Shown one piece after another: positions 1 through 9,851 of a stretch of 28,813 nucleotides of DNA. Positions within the stretch are counted from its first letter, which is position 1. Each line of letters opens with the position of its first letter. The stretch is from assembly GCA_019693395.1 (NCBI GenBank), contig JAAMXP010002052.1, positions 8,292 to 37,104 of the forward strand. Reading direction: 5' to 3'. The stretch comes from Ettlia oleoabundans. Taxonomy: Eukaryota > Chlorophyta > Chlorophyceae > Chlamydomonadales. Under the pieces are notes generated by a model that did no database searches, was not told the DNA's origin, and worked only from the letters and a program-made list of their open reading frames with translations. The position numbers and the translations under genes were made by a program.

Positions 1-2
1 TC

Positions 3-164
3 GGTGCCCTGTTGGCTTACTGCCAGCGCTGCTTTGCCCTGTTGGGAATACCCACCAGCATGCGCAAGAATGCATTGTACTGGTCAGCGCTGCAGGTCCC
101 AGGGTTCTATTGGGCAATGATGCTTGCTGGGCCTGAGGCTGTACAGCTGGATTATGTTGACTGA
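3..164 (+). CDS. 3' end of an unidentified gene (partial)
   Basis: An open frame runs from the window edge to a TGA at 162-164 and would encode about 53 C-terminal residues. They include two hydrophobic, aromatic-rich stretches (around ALYWSALQVPGFYW and AMMLAG) and end in QLDYVD. The composition looks like the tail of a membrane protein, but I recognise no family. A 54-codon open frame can arise by chance, no acceptor is visible inside the window, and no TGTAA signal follows. The gene would converge on the ferric reductase that ends at 1016. Treat it as a possible terminal exon only. Confidence 0.33.
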   Translation, partial: GALLAYCQRCFALLGIPTSMRKNALYWSALQVPGFYWAMMLAGPEAVQLDYVD

Positions 165-1015
165 TGGTTGTTCAGCATCCTCTGGTGCTGCTGCTGTGGC
201 GATGAACAACGCTGAATAGCATTGGTGCCTATACGCACTGGCTGTTGGTCGGTGTCCTGTGGCGCTGGCGGCCAAGGCGCGGGCCTGCGCTGGACACGAG
301 GGCTGTTGGATGCCGAACCCCAACAAGGTTGAGCTGGCGGAAGTAGTCGCCGCTTCAGTCGCATAGGAGAGCAGCAATGGAGGTGCTGCTGACGGTGGGG
401 CATATGTGCTATATAGCGGCATGCAGATCACGACGGGGGGCAGTCCAGCAGGTGGTATGCCGCACAGCCTGCACTTCTTGCCAGGAACGGCAGGGCCGTG
501 CACCGAGTTGTAGAGCTTTCCTGCGCTTTGCTGAGCAATCAGGGGCTGCCTAGCGCCTTATTTGCTTCATTTCATTCCACCCTAGGACCATATTAACAAT
601 AACAATAACATGCACGGAACTTCATTGAGAAAGTATCTCCTCAGTTCACGGTAGCAAGAACGACTCAGTGGGGAGTGATGAGTGCACTGTTTATAGAAAA
701 TTTCAAGACTGTTGAGCCGCCATTCCATGCAGACCACCCTTTAAAAAACACAAAAAAAACTTACGGACAAAAAGAAGCGGGGCTTAAGTTGGCCAGTGGC
801 AGCGGTTGCAGGACAACAGGCAGCAGCTGCAGTGTGTTGCCAAGCCCCCTCTTTAGCCAAACATGACTGACGCAAATGGAGCTTGTATGGAGTGCTGATT
901 GACCGCTGGCTGTGCATGTCATGCGTGCCAGAATTTGTGTTTGTGTGTGTCGCAGCGCTGTTTCTCGGCAGCCCATTCCCCCGTAAAGTAGGGCGAGGCC
1001 TTAGCTGGGGGCCTG
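165..1015. other. Intergenic region between convergent gene ends
   Basis: No convincing coding exon is seen on either strand; the small open frames lack splice-consistent partners or family-like sequence. The right part should hold the 3' UTR of the minus-strand ferric reductase. I found no TGTAA on the minus strand here, so the site of 3' end formation is unknown. A short A-rich AACAATAACAATAACA tract lies near 595-610. Confidence 0.5.
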
Positions 1016-4000
1016 TCACAGGAAGAAGGCCAGTGCCTTGAATGCGTGGTAGGGCCCTGGCTGGCCGTAGTTGTTCAAGGCAGCTGCATCCAGCTGCACC
1101 TGGCGGGTCATGACCTCGGGGCCTGCAAGCATCACCAGGACAACAACCTTTCAAAACTAACAGAGGCAGCCACACAGCAATACTTGGCCAGTGCATGCCC
1201 ATGCACAAGCGACACAAAGGCACAGGCCACACAGAGTTGCCCACAAACGTGGTGCAGCACTTGGAAGCCGCCATCAGCGTACGTACCACCAACAATGACG
1301 CCCACGGTGTCATGACGAGCATACTTGAGGGACACAGACTCAATTGCCTCGCGCAAGTTGGGGCGGCCCATCTTGACCTCAATGCCTGACTCGCCGGTTG
1401 CCGTGATCCTTCCGCCCACCTGTGGGCAGGTTACACAAGGGGGCAAAGGGAGCAAGGTGAGCTGGCGCTATGCACTGGGCCAAACCATGGTTTACAGACA
1501 ATCCAGTGTGGCTGTATAAAAGACAGAAGCCATAGAGTGAGCCAGCGGGGTGGGCCCATATCTACCGTTCCAAGCGGTGGTCAGCACGACTCACCAGCTG
1601 AGTGGGGCTGCCGTGGCCCACAGGGTGACCGGCGGGTACAGCGGGTAGCACCTCAGGGGAGTTGGTCTGGCGATTGGCACGCCAGTACCTGCGGCCAGTA
1701 ACATGGCATTACAGCTGAACCAAGAACCTGATGCCCAAGGCTTTAAGGCATGCTGGTGGCGAGGCACATGGGTGGTGCCTGGCCGGCCCTGGAGTGACTG
1801 CGCCGGTGTTCACCTGTAAATGTGCACTGGCAGCACAGCCAGCACATACGGGATCCCTATGGTCAGCACGGCTTGAGTGAAAAACCAGGCAAGGCCAGCC
1901 TGTAGCAGAGGGGCACAGAGATTGGCTCGCTACAGTTTAGGGGCAGCACCGCCTGAGCATCACCAATGCATTATTGGTGATCACTGGTGAAAAGAAGGGA
2001 CGTTAAGACTGAGCAGTATGCTGTCAACACCTGAAAGGATGAGCTCACCTTCCACCATAAGCCATTCCGGTTTCTGGCGGGGTAGCCGTAGTAGATGGCG
2101 ACCTCGCCAACGTAGTGGGATCCCAGCACGGTGCCCATGAAGGCACCAAACCAGGTCAACGCGTACACGATGGCCAGGTGCACCAGGTTGATGGCCTGGG
2201 GCTGCACAACCCTGCCGTCAGTCGGAGCAACAGCGGATAGTTGTTCATCTGGGTAGCACCACAGGCACAGCGGGCTTAGCAAATGTTCAGTTGTCACCCA
2301 CGTGGCAGCTGACAAGCAGCTACACCAACCGCACCTTGGAACCTTGTGGAAGTAGGGAGAGTCCAGCTTCTTCTCAGTTCCTGCACATGCACCAGCAAGC
2401 TTACCTCGCAGCTGATGCGTGCTCTGGCCAGCCTTAGTATTACAAGCCCCGGTAACGTGGCTGCCCAGCACAGCGGTAAACAATGCCCTCAACTCACCCT
2501 GCATGGCCATGGCTGAAGCGGCGTTCTGGAAGTCGCCACTGCCTTTCTGTGCAATGCTGTCCGTATGCTTGAGGTCACTGCCACTTTCTGAGGAGTTGCG
2601 GGGAGAGTCGTCGCGATTCTGCAAGACACACTCGTTGACAGCGAGTGAAGCCGCAAGGCAAGCATCTAATTGCCTTTTTGTTGCTTGGGTTGCCAAGGAG
2701 GAAGACACGCGAGAAATTTCCCAGCAGGCCATACCCTAGCAGCTGGGTACTTCTCCATCGGCTGCTCACCTGCTCCATTGGCTTGCTGGGCAGCGCATCT
2801 TGAATGGGTAGGGCCCGGGTGCTGTACAGGTCAACAGTCAGCCAGCCATCGCTGGACCTGCATGCAGAACAAAAGCTTTGAATGCCATACAGCAGTGCAG
2901 TGACAGACCCAAGCGTCCCTCCCACAAACAAGGGCCGTTGCAGACATCATGCAGCCAGTAAATTAACTGGCCTCCATAGGGCATTGTGAACATGAACAGT
3001 GCAGGTTCCACTCACCCTGCAACCTCCAGCAGCTCTTCATCCAGAAGGCAGAACTCACGGGGCTGACGGCTGGCCCACACGAAGTGAACACGCTCCGGAA
3101 GATCCTGGGCCTGTGCAGCGAAGAAGTTGTGGGAGTTGATGCAAACCAAAATTATGTGTGACAAGCAGGTAATTTAGGCCAATAAGGCATAACTCGGCAG
3201 TGCCAGGAGGACATCATGGCAAAAGCCAAGATGTAGCACAACTCACCGATTTGGGGTCGTTCTTGCGCATCGCAATCATGTCACGCAGCATGGCCAGCAG
3301 AGGGGTGGCCTGCGGGCAGTAGCAGGTAAGGACGGTTGACATTTGGAGGGACACACCCAAGCAATAAATTACCTAGGGTGCACGACACACAACGATGAAG
3401 TGCACAATTACCTGGACCTCCCTTGACCGACCAAGTCAGCACTACCTCAGCAGTACCAGCAGTACGTGTGACAACTGCAAAAAGCTGCAGCCCTCAGCCT
3501 CACCCCAATGCCTCCACCCAGCAACACCATCGCCTTGCAGCCCTTCCAGTGATCGTGACTGGGACCCATGGGAGCTGCGCAACGCAACCAAGGCAGAAAA
3601 GTGAGTTAAGGGCGCACGTCAAGACCAAGTGACAGGTCTATAAGCACCCTTGTGGCACCCGCAAGAGGCATGTAAGCAAAACAAAGCAAAGCTTGTGGTT
3701 CATGTGTGGCGCTGGCAGTCACCCACCTGACACACGCATAGCAAGTGCCTCAGGGCGCTGCAGCCGCTCCAGAAGCTCCTGCAGACACAGATGGAGGGCA
3801 GTAGTTGCATCGATCCGGCGTCAACTCCCTCTGATGTGGCATGCCCCCGCTAGTACCGCGATTCATGCAATCCTCCGACCCAGCCCTTTCTGAGGCTGCT
3901 GGTCGTTTGCGCACCTTGGTCCACTTGCCGTAGCGCTTTATGCTGAGGGTGAGGATGTTTCCAGAGCCTGCACAGAAGCAGTGGGATTTGCTGGAACAGA

Positions 4001-6839
4001 GACATGGTACGACCGCAGGGCCCAGCTGCAATGTGCAAACACGCGAGCAAGCGCTACAGAGCGGCCATTTCTCTTTGCCATGCTGCTATCTGCTTCACCT
4101 TGCGGGTCGGGCTGCCTGCCGGCAACAGTGATGGGGTGCCACTGCCAGCGGCTGATGGTGGGCACCAACATGAACAACTCGCCAACAGGGCACTTGCTGG
4201 CCTGCATCGAGGTACAGGGTGGCAGTAGCACTGTTGTCCATTTTTGAGTCAGAAAGTACTCTTCCACAACCAGTGCGGTCAAACCAATGCGGGATGACCA
4301 TTGCTCAATGGCCATATGCAGCGTTGCATTTACCGGCAGAGATGTCTTGAGCTGCACGGTTGCAACCCCGGCTTCATTGTCCACGGCAGCACCGGTGACG
4401 ACAGTAGTGTTGGACAGCTGGCCCGCTCGCAGGGCAAGGTCAACACCATACAGAATCAGGCCTGCAGGTCATGGCAAGTCCTGTGTGTGTGCGCGCGTGT
4501 GCATGTGCACGAGGTTGGGGGCCCACAGTTGAGAGACGGGCGCGGTTATTGGCAGAACGATGCAGTGGCTCTTGCACCCGCCAGCAACCGACCCCGCAGA
4601 GCATGCGCAATTGAGTAACCCACCAGGCAGGAAGTAGCTCCACGACCAGAAGTAGTGCATGTAGGCGAACGCCGTGAAGAGCACGAAGCAAATGATGTGG
4701 CAGCGGTAGTAAACCTGCAGCGAAGATGCAGCAGCCAGTACGGGCTATGGGGCATGCGCATCAGCTGCTTGGGCCAAGGCCACCGTTGTTGCCCTTGAAC
4801 CAAGCTGAACAGCATGGTCTATGCTCCATGCAGACAGATAAGCAAGTGTTGTACGCCAAGTGGGTGCAGGCACTGCCCCAAGGCATCACCTCGAAGAAGC
4901 GCCGGCGAACCCAGTTGATGGAGGTGACCCAAAGGACCAGCCCGGCAATGTAGGAAATAGAGCCAGCCAGGTAGTTGATGGTGCTGAGCGTTTCCCAGTC
5001 ACTGAAGTTGACCCAGAACCTGCATACAACATGCCATGAAGCACATAGCGTGTTCAGTTGTCGTGGCAGATAGGCAGCGCAGGGGAAGCAAGAGAACAGC
5101 CGGCGCCACGTGACCGCAATTCAGCTCCTGCACTAGAGGGCGCCCAGCAGGCCAACATGCCGCTACTCACGCTTCGTTCAGCGCCCAGTACAGGTAGTAC
5201 AGCCAGGCGTGCAGCGACAATACAACCATGGTGATGTGGCCAAGCCACCTGCAAGGATGAGAAAGGGTTGGCAAGCAATTGGCAGTACCGCAACTAGGAC
5301 TTGATGGGGCAGCGCAAGCTTTGCTTTTTGTGTTCACAGGCTGCCTAACCGCAACGGAACTTGCGACACAGACCCCAAGCTCAGCAAGTGGCTTGATTGT
5401 AGGGGTGGGCAGGCTAAGACATCAGGAGTAGAGCACCTGTGGTAACGGATCATCTGGGTGTAACTCAAGCCACTCAGCCACTGCAGGAAGTTGGACTGGG
5501 GAATGGGCAGGAAAAGCAACCATATGCACGGCCACATCATGATGCCCGCAATCAGCGCAACCCTGCAGTATGAAAGAGTCGGGGGTCGTGTTTGTGTGCA
5601 CGTGCCGCCTGTGTGTGTGCCGGGAGTTGGGAACGGACTGCACAGGCAGATCAAGGTGCTCATGTGGTGAAAAATAGGTAAACTCGCAGCCATCTCCAGG
5701 CGACAGACTGTCCTTAGCAGCACAGCACCTTTCCAACATCAGCCTCCATCGGGGCTCGGGGAAGGGTATGCCAGTCGCAGCAACTGCATACAACAATATC
5801 GCAGTGCTGTTCATCAAGGATGGCTCAGCTTTCACTGAGTTGATGCACTGTTCACCAGCAAGCAGCATCATGCAGCAGACATATGGCAACGCAAGTAAAA
5901 CGAGGTGACTGCTGCAAACCAACTGACATCAAGCTGGCCAGGTCCAGTGAAGCAGAAGCAGTGCACAGCAGAAGCGGAATGTCTCACAGGCGTCCAACCA
6001 GTCGTCATACTGGTTGTAGTAATCGATGAAATACCACAGATTGAAAGCGATGGCGAAGCCCACAACGATGAAGTCCCGGCCGTTCATGCCGCCACACCAC
6101 CAGGTCCAGAAGCGGCGGGGTGGGATCTCCCAGTCGAGCATGCGGGTGAACTGCAGGGTTTCACAAAGCTTTGCTCTTTGCAGGCCATGGCCGCCCCACC
6201 CCTGACCACACTGATGCCACCCTGTGCCATCTCAACAAGCCAGACGCGGATTACACATATGAGTGGGGAAATTTGCAAGCCACCCAGCGTGCAGACTCAC
6301 CAGGCGCCGCGCATACTTGTAGGCCCGCGGAACTGCAATGCAAAACAGGCAATGCATGCTCAGGTTGGTGACAGCAGCGAAGCAACCTGTCGATGCAGCA
6401 GCCGGGCGTGCGCACCTGCTCCATGAGGGATCACCAGCAGGAGCATGGCGCAGTACGCCATCAGAAGGAGAGGCAACCAGATGAAGACTATAAACGACGT
6501 GTCATAGGCGTCCAAACCCTGGGCCTCGACTCCTTCTGCAGGGGTCAAGCATTCGCCATCAGGCGTCTGATAAGTTTGAGGGCGGCTTTGTGTGTACAAG
6601 CAGACGTCGCCCGACGCACATCCGACATATCCGCCTGCATGCATCGAGGGTGGCTCACTCTGGTATGGGTAGTCCAGACCCCAGTTATCGAAGATCTTCG
6701 CATAACGCACAAAGTAAGAATCCGTTATGTATCCCCAGGTCGTGTGGTTTGCCAACACGATGCAGCCGACGATGACAAGCTTGAGCGCGGCTCGGGCCAA
6801 AGTGGCCGCCACAGACAGGCGTGAGCTTGGCTGCAGCAT
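1016..6839 (-). CDS. FRE1: Ferric-chelate reductase (FRO/FRE, NADPH oxidase-like flavocytochrome)
   Basis: Transfers electrons from NADPH through FAD and two b hemes across a membrane to reduce Fe(III). Exons, 5' to 3' (high to low): 6839-6387, 6150-5988, 5608 (or 5562)-5437, 5248-5171, 5019-4890, 4714-4624, 4461-4334, 4201-4099, 3967-3915, 3778-3727, 3574-3504, 3309-3247, 3110-3016, 2857-2770, 2618-2498, 2248-2049, 1666-1595, 1419-1287, 1122-1016; about 790 aa. The start is the first in-frame ATG. Membrane segments lie near residues 14-30 and 116-136. Heme ligands fit two HX13H pairs, in RYHRWLGH..LHAW (H262/H276) and CHIICF..AYMH (H338/H352). The FAD site is WQWHPITVAG (about 424-433), the nucleotide-site glycines are LLGGGIGATP, and the end is VGVIVGGPEVM. 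A late hydrophobic stretch (near 641-662) also occurs in plant FROs. The exon 2/exon 3 junction is unresolved, and the 1666 acceptor has an alternative at 1688. Confidence 0.9.
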
Positions 6840-7157
6840 TGTTAATGTGGCGATGTGCGGGAATTGCACAGCCTCCCGAAATGTGGGGGAATGCGAGGTA
6901 TGACCGCACACGCCCAAAATCTCAAGGCTCGGGGCAGACACGCGCCCGCGTGCAAGGCGCGCGCTTCATGCGTGGGCTCCATGCGTGTGGTCCAGGAAGG
7001 CACATGCAACTAAGCGGCGTTTGTTGTATTTCATAGCCCTCGCTGCCCACACGGGGTTGGCTGCAAAGCAAGACGCGCAAGTTGCGGCTCACTTGCGGAG
7101 GCTTGGGTTGCTGTTTTGGTCCCGTGCCAAGTCGCCGATTTTCTCGATAACGACGTC
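6840..7157. promoter_or_regulatory. Divergent intergenic region (ferric reductase / eight-cysteine protein)
   Basis: Only 318 bp separate the two start codons, which face away from each other. The interval must contain both 5' UTRs and the core promoters, so a bidirectional promoter is likely. I saw no TATA box that I trust and no known metal-response element. Confidence 0.55.
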
Positions 7158-8791
7158 ATGATGGCAAATCTATGGCGGCTTTCGCTGTTGCTCTGCGCTT
7201 TGGTGGCGTGGAGTCCACTGCTTGCCCACGGCGAGCAACCTGAGCCGTTCCTGCCCGAAAGCCCGGAGACCGTTTGTACGCCCGCCACCATGTCTGAAGC
7301 CGCCAAGGACCCCGAGTGCAACTCAAACTTATATAAGAGAGATCCAGCGGGTAGGAAGACGTGGCTTGTGCATGCACATTAGCCGGCCACATTAGCCTGG
7401 CCGTATTATCTTCCCTACCCTTCCCTCGACCCCTAGTTTTGTTGACATTTACTGTGACGCTAGCAGCGGTTTCACTCCGCACTCTGTTGCGGGAGACCCC
7501 AGCGGTAGAGGGTTTATGCGTAGAGGGTTTGTGCTACAGTGGCACACAAACAATATTTAGCTATTACAGCGAATGTGAAAGTCAAAGTGAAAGTAGGGGA
7601 GAAGGTTTCCCTTCCCCATTTTACAAATGTAGGATATTTGCGGTAGGGTTCACCATTTTGTGGTGATACATCAGTGTCAAGGCTGCAGAGATCGTACTTG
7701 ATGTTGGCACCGCCGGCCAGTTTTTGACTTACAACCGCCCATGTTGCTGCAGTCGAGTCGTGCTGCCGCGCGCTGGCTGACTTCTACGGCGTCAACTCCA
7801 CGCGCCCTTCCCGCAACTGCTTCTGTGTTGAAAGCTACTGGACTGAAATAACCACGTTGTCTGGTAAGTCTGCAAGGGGTCTGTGTCGCAAGTTCCGTTG
7901 CGGTTAGGCAGACTGTAAACATAAACATAAAAAGCAAGCCGACACTCATCTCCGCATATGTTGTCTATGCTGTGTAACATCAGGCGGCCATGCTTGCACA
8001 GCATCACGCGACGGTAATTCCGATGCTGCTCCGCATGTACCTTTGCAGATAAAAACTACATCAGCTGGTCCGGCTACTTTGATCAGTGCAGGTAAGCTGT
8101 GCATTGTTGTAAACTAGCCAACTCTAGCATTTTGGCATAGAAGCATGTTTCCTGGTTCGCGCACACGACATATTCGGTGGTGACGGGTTGCTTTCACATG
8201 CGTGCATATTTCTAGGACTAATGGCTGACCATGTTGTGTGCCTGGCTTTGCGTGCAGTGAGAATTTTGGGCTCCAAATCAACTACTTCCAAGATGGCGAA
8301 GGCCCATGCGCTGAAGGCTCTCCCGCTGCACCTGCGCCCGCACCTTCTGTTGAGCTGTTGGCCCCGGCGCCTGCTACTGAGCTGGCTGAGGCCCCTGCCC
8401 CTGTACAAGAGGCAGTTGTGGCTGCTGCACAGGAGGCTGTGGAGGACCCGCTTCTGCCCATGCGCCCCTTGGGCACCTGGCTAAAGGATCTGGACTCCTA
8501 TGGCTGGGCCCTGGCCTCCTTCATTTTCGGCATCATTGCAGGTGGGGAAGGCAGGAGGTCCTTGGGCTGCAATAAACTACTCTTATCGTGCTTGCCCGGA
8601 TGTCATGCATTATTCCTGGCTGAAAACATGCACGAGGGACCCAGGTAGAGCTGCATCCACCCTAGCCCTATCTTCAATGTGTGGTTTGTCTCACACGCTG
8701 TACAGCAATTGGGAGCGCGGCGATGGCCTGGACGTTCCTGTATGATGCGTATATGGACCTGCGGACCTGTTTTGGCAAGAAGAACGCCTGA
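7158..8791 (+). CDS. Secreted eight-cysteine (nsLTP-like) protein with C-terminal membrane anchor
   Basis: Exons 7158-7350, 7753-7863, 8049-8091, 8258-8541 and 8706-8791 join in phase to give 238 aa. Residues 1-25 are a signal peptide (MMANLWRLSLLLCALVAW, then LLAHG). The ectodomain has the order C40-X13-C54-X13-C68C69-X17-C87-X-C89-X25-C115-X17-C133, which is the eight-cysteine motif of plant non-specific lipid transfer/hydrophobic seed proteins; the last spacing is slightly long. A Pro/Ala/Glu-rich linker (134-190) follows, then a hydrophobic helix (about 198-222) and a short basic tail DLRTCFGKKNA. The family binds lipids in a helical cavity; ligand and role here are unknown. Family members are usually soluble or GPI-anchored, so the helix plus cytosolic-looking tail is unusual. 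It is transcribed divergently from the ferric reductase. The cysteine order is certain; homology to nsLTPs is inferred. Confidence 0.8.
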
Positions 8792-9100
8792 GTTGGGGCT
8801 AGTCCATGAACGACAAGCCACATGTGGCAGCCAGGACAGCGCACCTATTGCCGTGCTGCAGCTGTCGTCGCTGTATCAAGTTGCACTCTGCAATTCACTA
8901 AGCAGTACGTATTTTCGCAGTGCGTGAGGCAATTTGTCGCTTAGTTTATGCTATGATGCCAGCATCTGCTGTACGATGCCAGCATTTGCGGTAACCTGCC
9001 GTTGCAATTGCATGGTTGGCTTCCCACTTTCCTCTGACAGAAGTGCTTCTGAACAAATAAGTGGGGCTCTACAGTCGCCCTTGTTTCTTCTGCTTGATAC

Positions 9101-9105
9101 TGTAA
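9101..9105 (+). terminator. Putative TGTAA poly(A) signal of the eight-cysteine gene
   Basis: TGTAA lies 310 nt after the stop codon at 8789-8791. This is the consensus chlorophyte polyadenylation signal; no transcript end is visible from DNA alone. Confidence 0.45.
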
Positions 9106-9617
9106 AGTTTTCTTCAAGGCTAGGAAGAGACGTCCTGTTTGTTGAGGTCGCCGAAAGCAAATGAGGGAAAGCGTAACTTCATGACAGCCTGTCTGCTTAA
9201 TCATATTCACGAAGCTCAGCTCATTCTATGCGACAGAGGTGCCACCACATATATGCCGCTGCATTTACTACAGCTGCTGCTGTCAGCCGCTGCTGCTGCT
9301 GGGCTGCTGAGGCTGCAGCAGTATAGCGGCAGAGGCTTTCCGCTCAATGTTGCTTGACCAAGTGTGCATGCACAGGGCTGTCACCTGTCGTAATGGCTCG
9401 TTGCACCATAAAGAAGCGAGTGCACTTCATATATACAGTTATACAAAGCAGCGCGGTGAGAGCAGTGGAAACAATGACACGCTGCTTGCAATTGCCCAAC
9501 GAGCCTCAATTAGCCCTGGTTGACAGATTGGTAGGGCAGGCAACGGGCTGCATAGCTGCAGCGATATTAGCGGCCCCGCTGTTCCTTGAGTACGGCGGCT
9601 ACGAACGTAAGGTCATC

Positions 9618-9622
9618 TTACA
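9618..9622 (-). terminator. Putative TGTAA poly(A) signal of DEG9
   Basis: The minus strand reads TGTAA about 230 nt downstream of the DEG9 stop codon, a plausible distance for a chlorophyte 3' UTR. Confidence 0.45.
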
Positions 9623-9851
9623 AGCGGAACGGGGTTGCAGCATCGTGCCACAACAGATACAGGTAGGATTGCGAGTCTATCTGTCTGCTGCAGTCTTGCG
9701 GACACTCACAATGATCACCCGGCTATGCAAGTCACCGTGAAAAAGTTGGTCAGCAGCAGAGTGCACGATGACAAAAACAACTGCAAGAAACGCAGACACC
9801 TAACGACTGCAGTACAGGACAAGGGGCACTCGTCCTGGTTGGACAGCTGGC

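Larger units (their letters stand above)
8792..9851. other. Convergent intergenic region with two 3' UTRs
   Basis: No coding exon is supported on either strand. The stretch separates two genes that converge and holds a TGTAA on each strand. A CTG-rich imperfect hairpin (7-bp arms TGCCGCT at 9254-9260 and AGCGGCA at 9325-9331) sits in the middle. Confidence 0.5.

Noticed and set aside
2202..2211. Acceptors at GTTGTGCAG and GACGGCAG for ferric reductase exon 16
   Set aside because: Neither keeps phase with the preceding exon; the acceptor giving an exon end at 2248 (ACCCAG) does and yields a continuous family-like sequence.
5905..6426. 173-codon plus-strand frame
   Set aside because: It runs antisense over ferric reductase exons 1 and 2 and the intron between them; the sense strand encodes recognisable membrane and heme-domain sequence.
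7500..7535. Telomere-like GTAGAGGGTTT units in intron 1 of the eight-cysteine gene
   Set aside because: Only two imperfect copies, and they do not match TTTAGGG or TTTTAGGG; most likely a small intronic duplication.
9254..9331. CTG-rich imperfect hairpin considered as a small-RNA precursor
   Set aside because: Paired arms are only 7 bp before mismatches, and the inner pairing is explained by CTG/CAG repeats.
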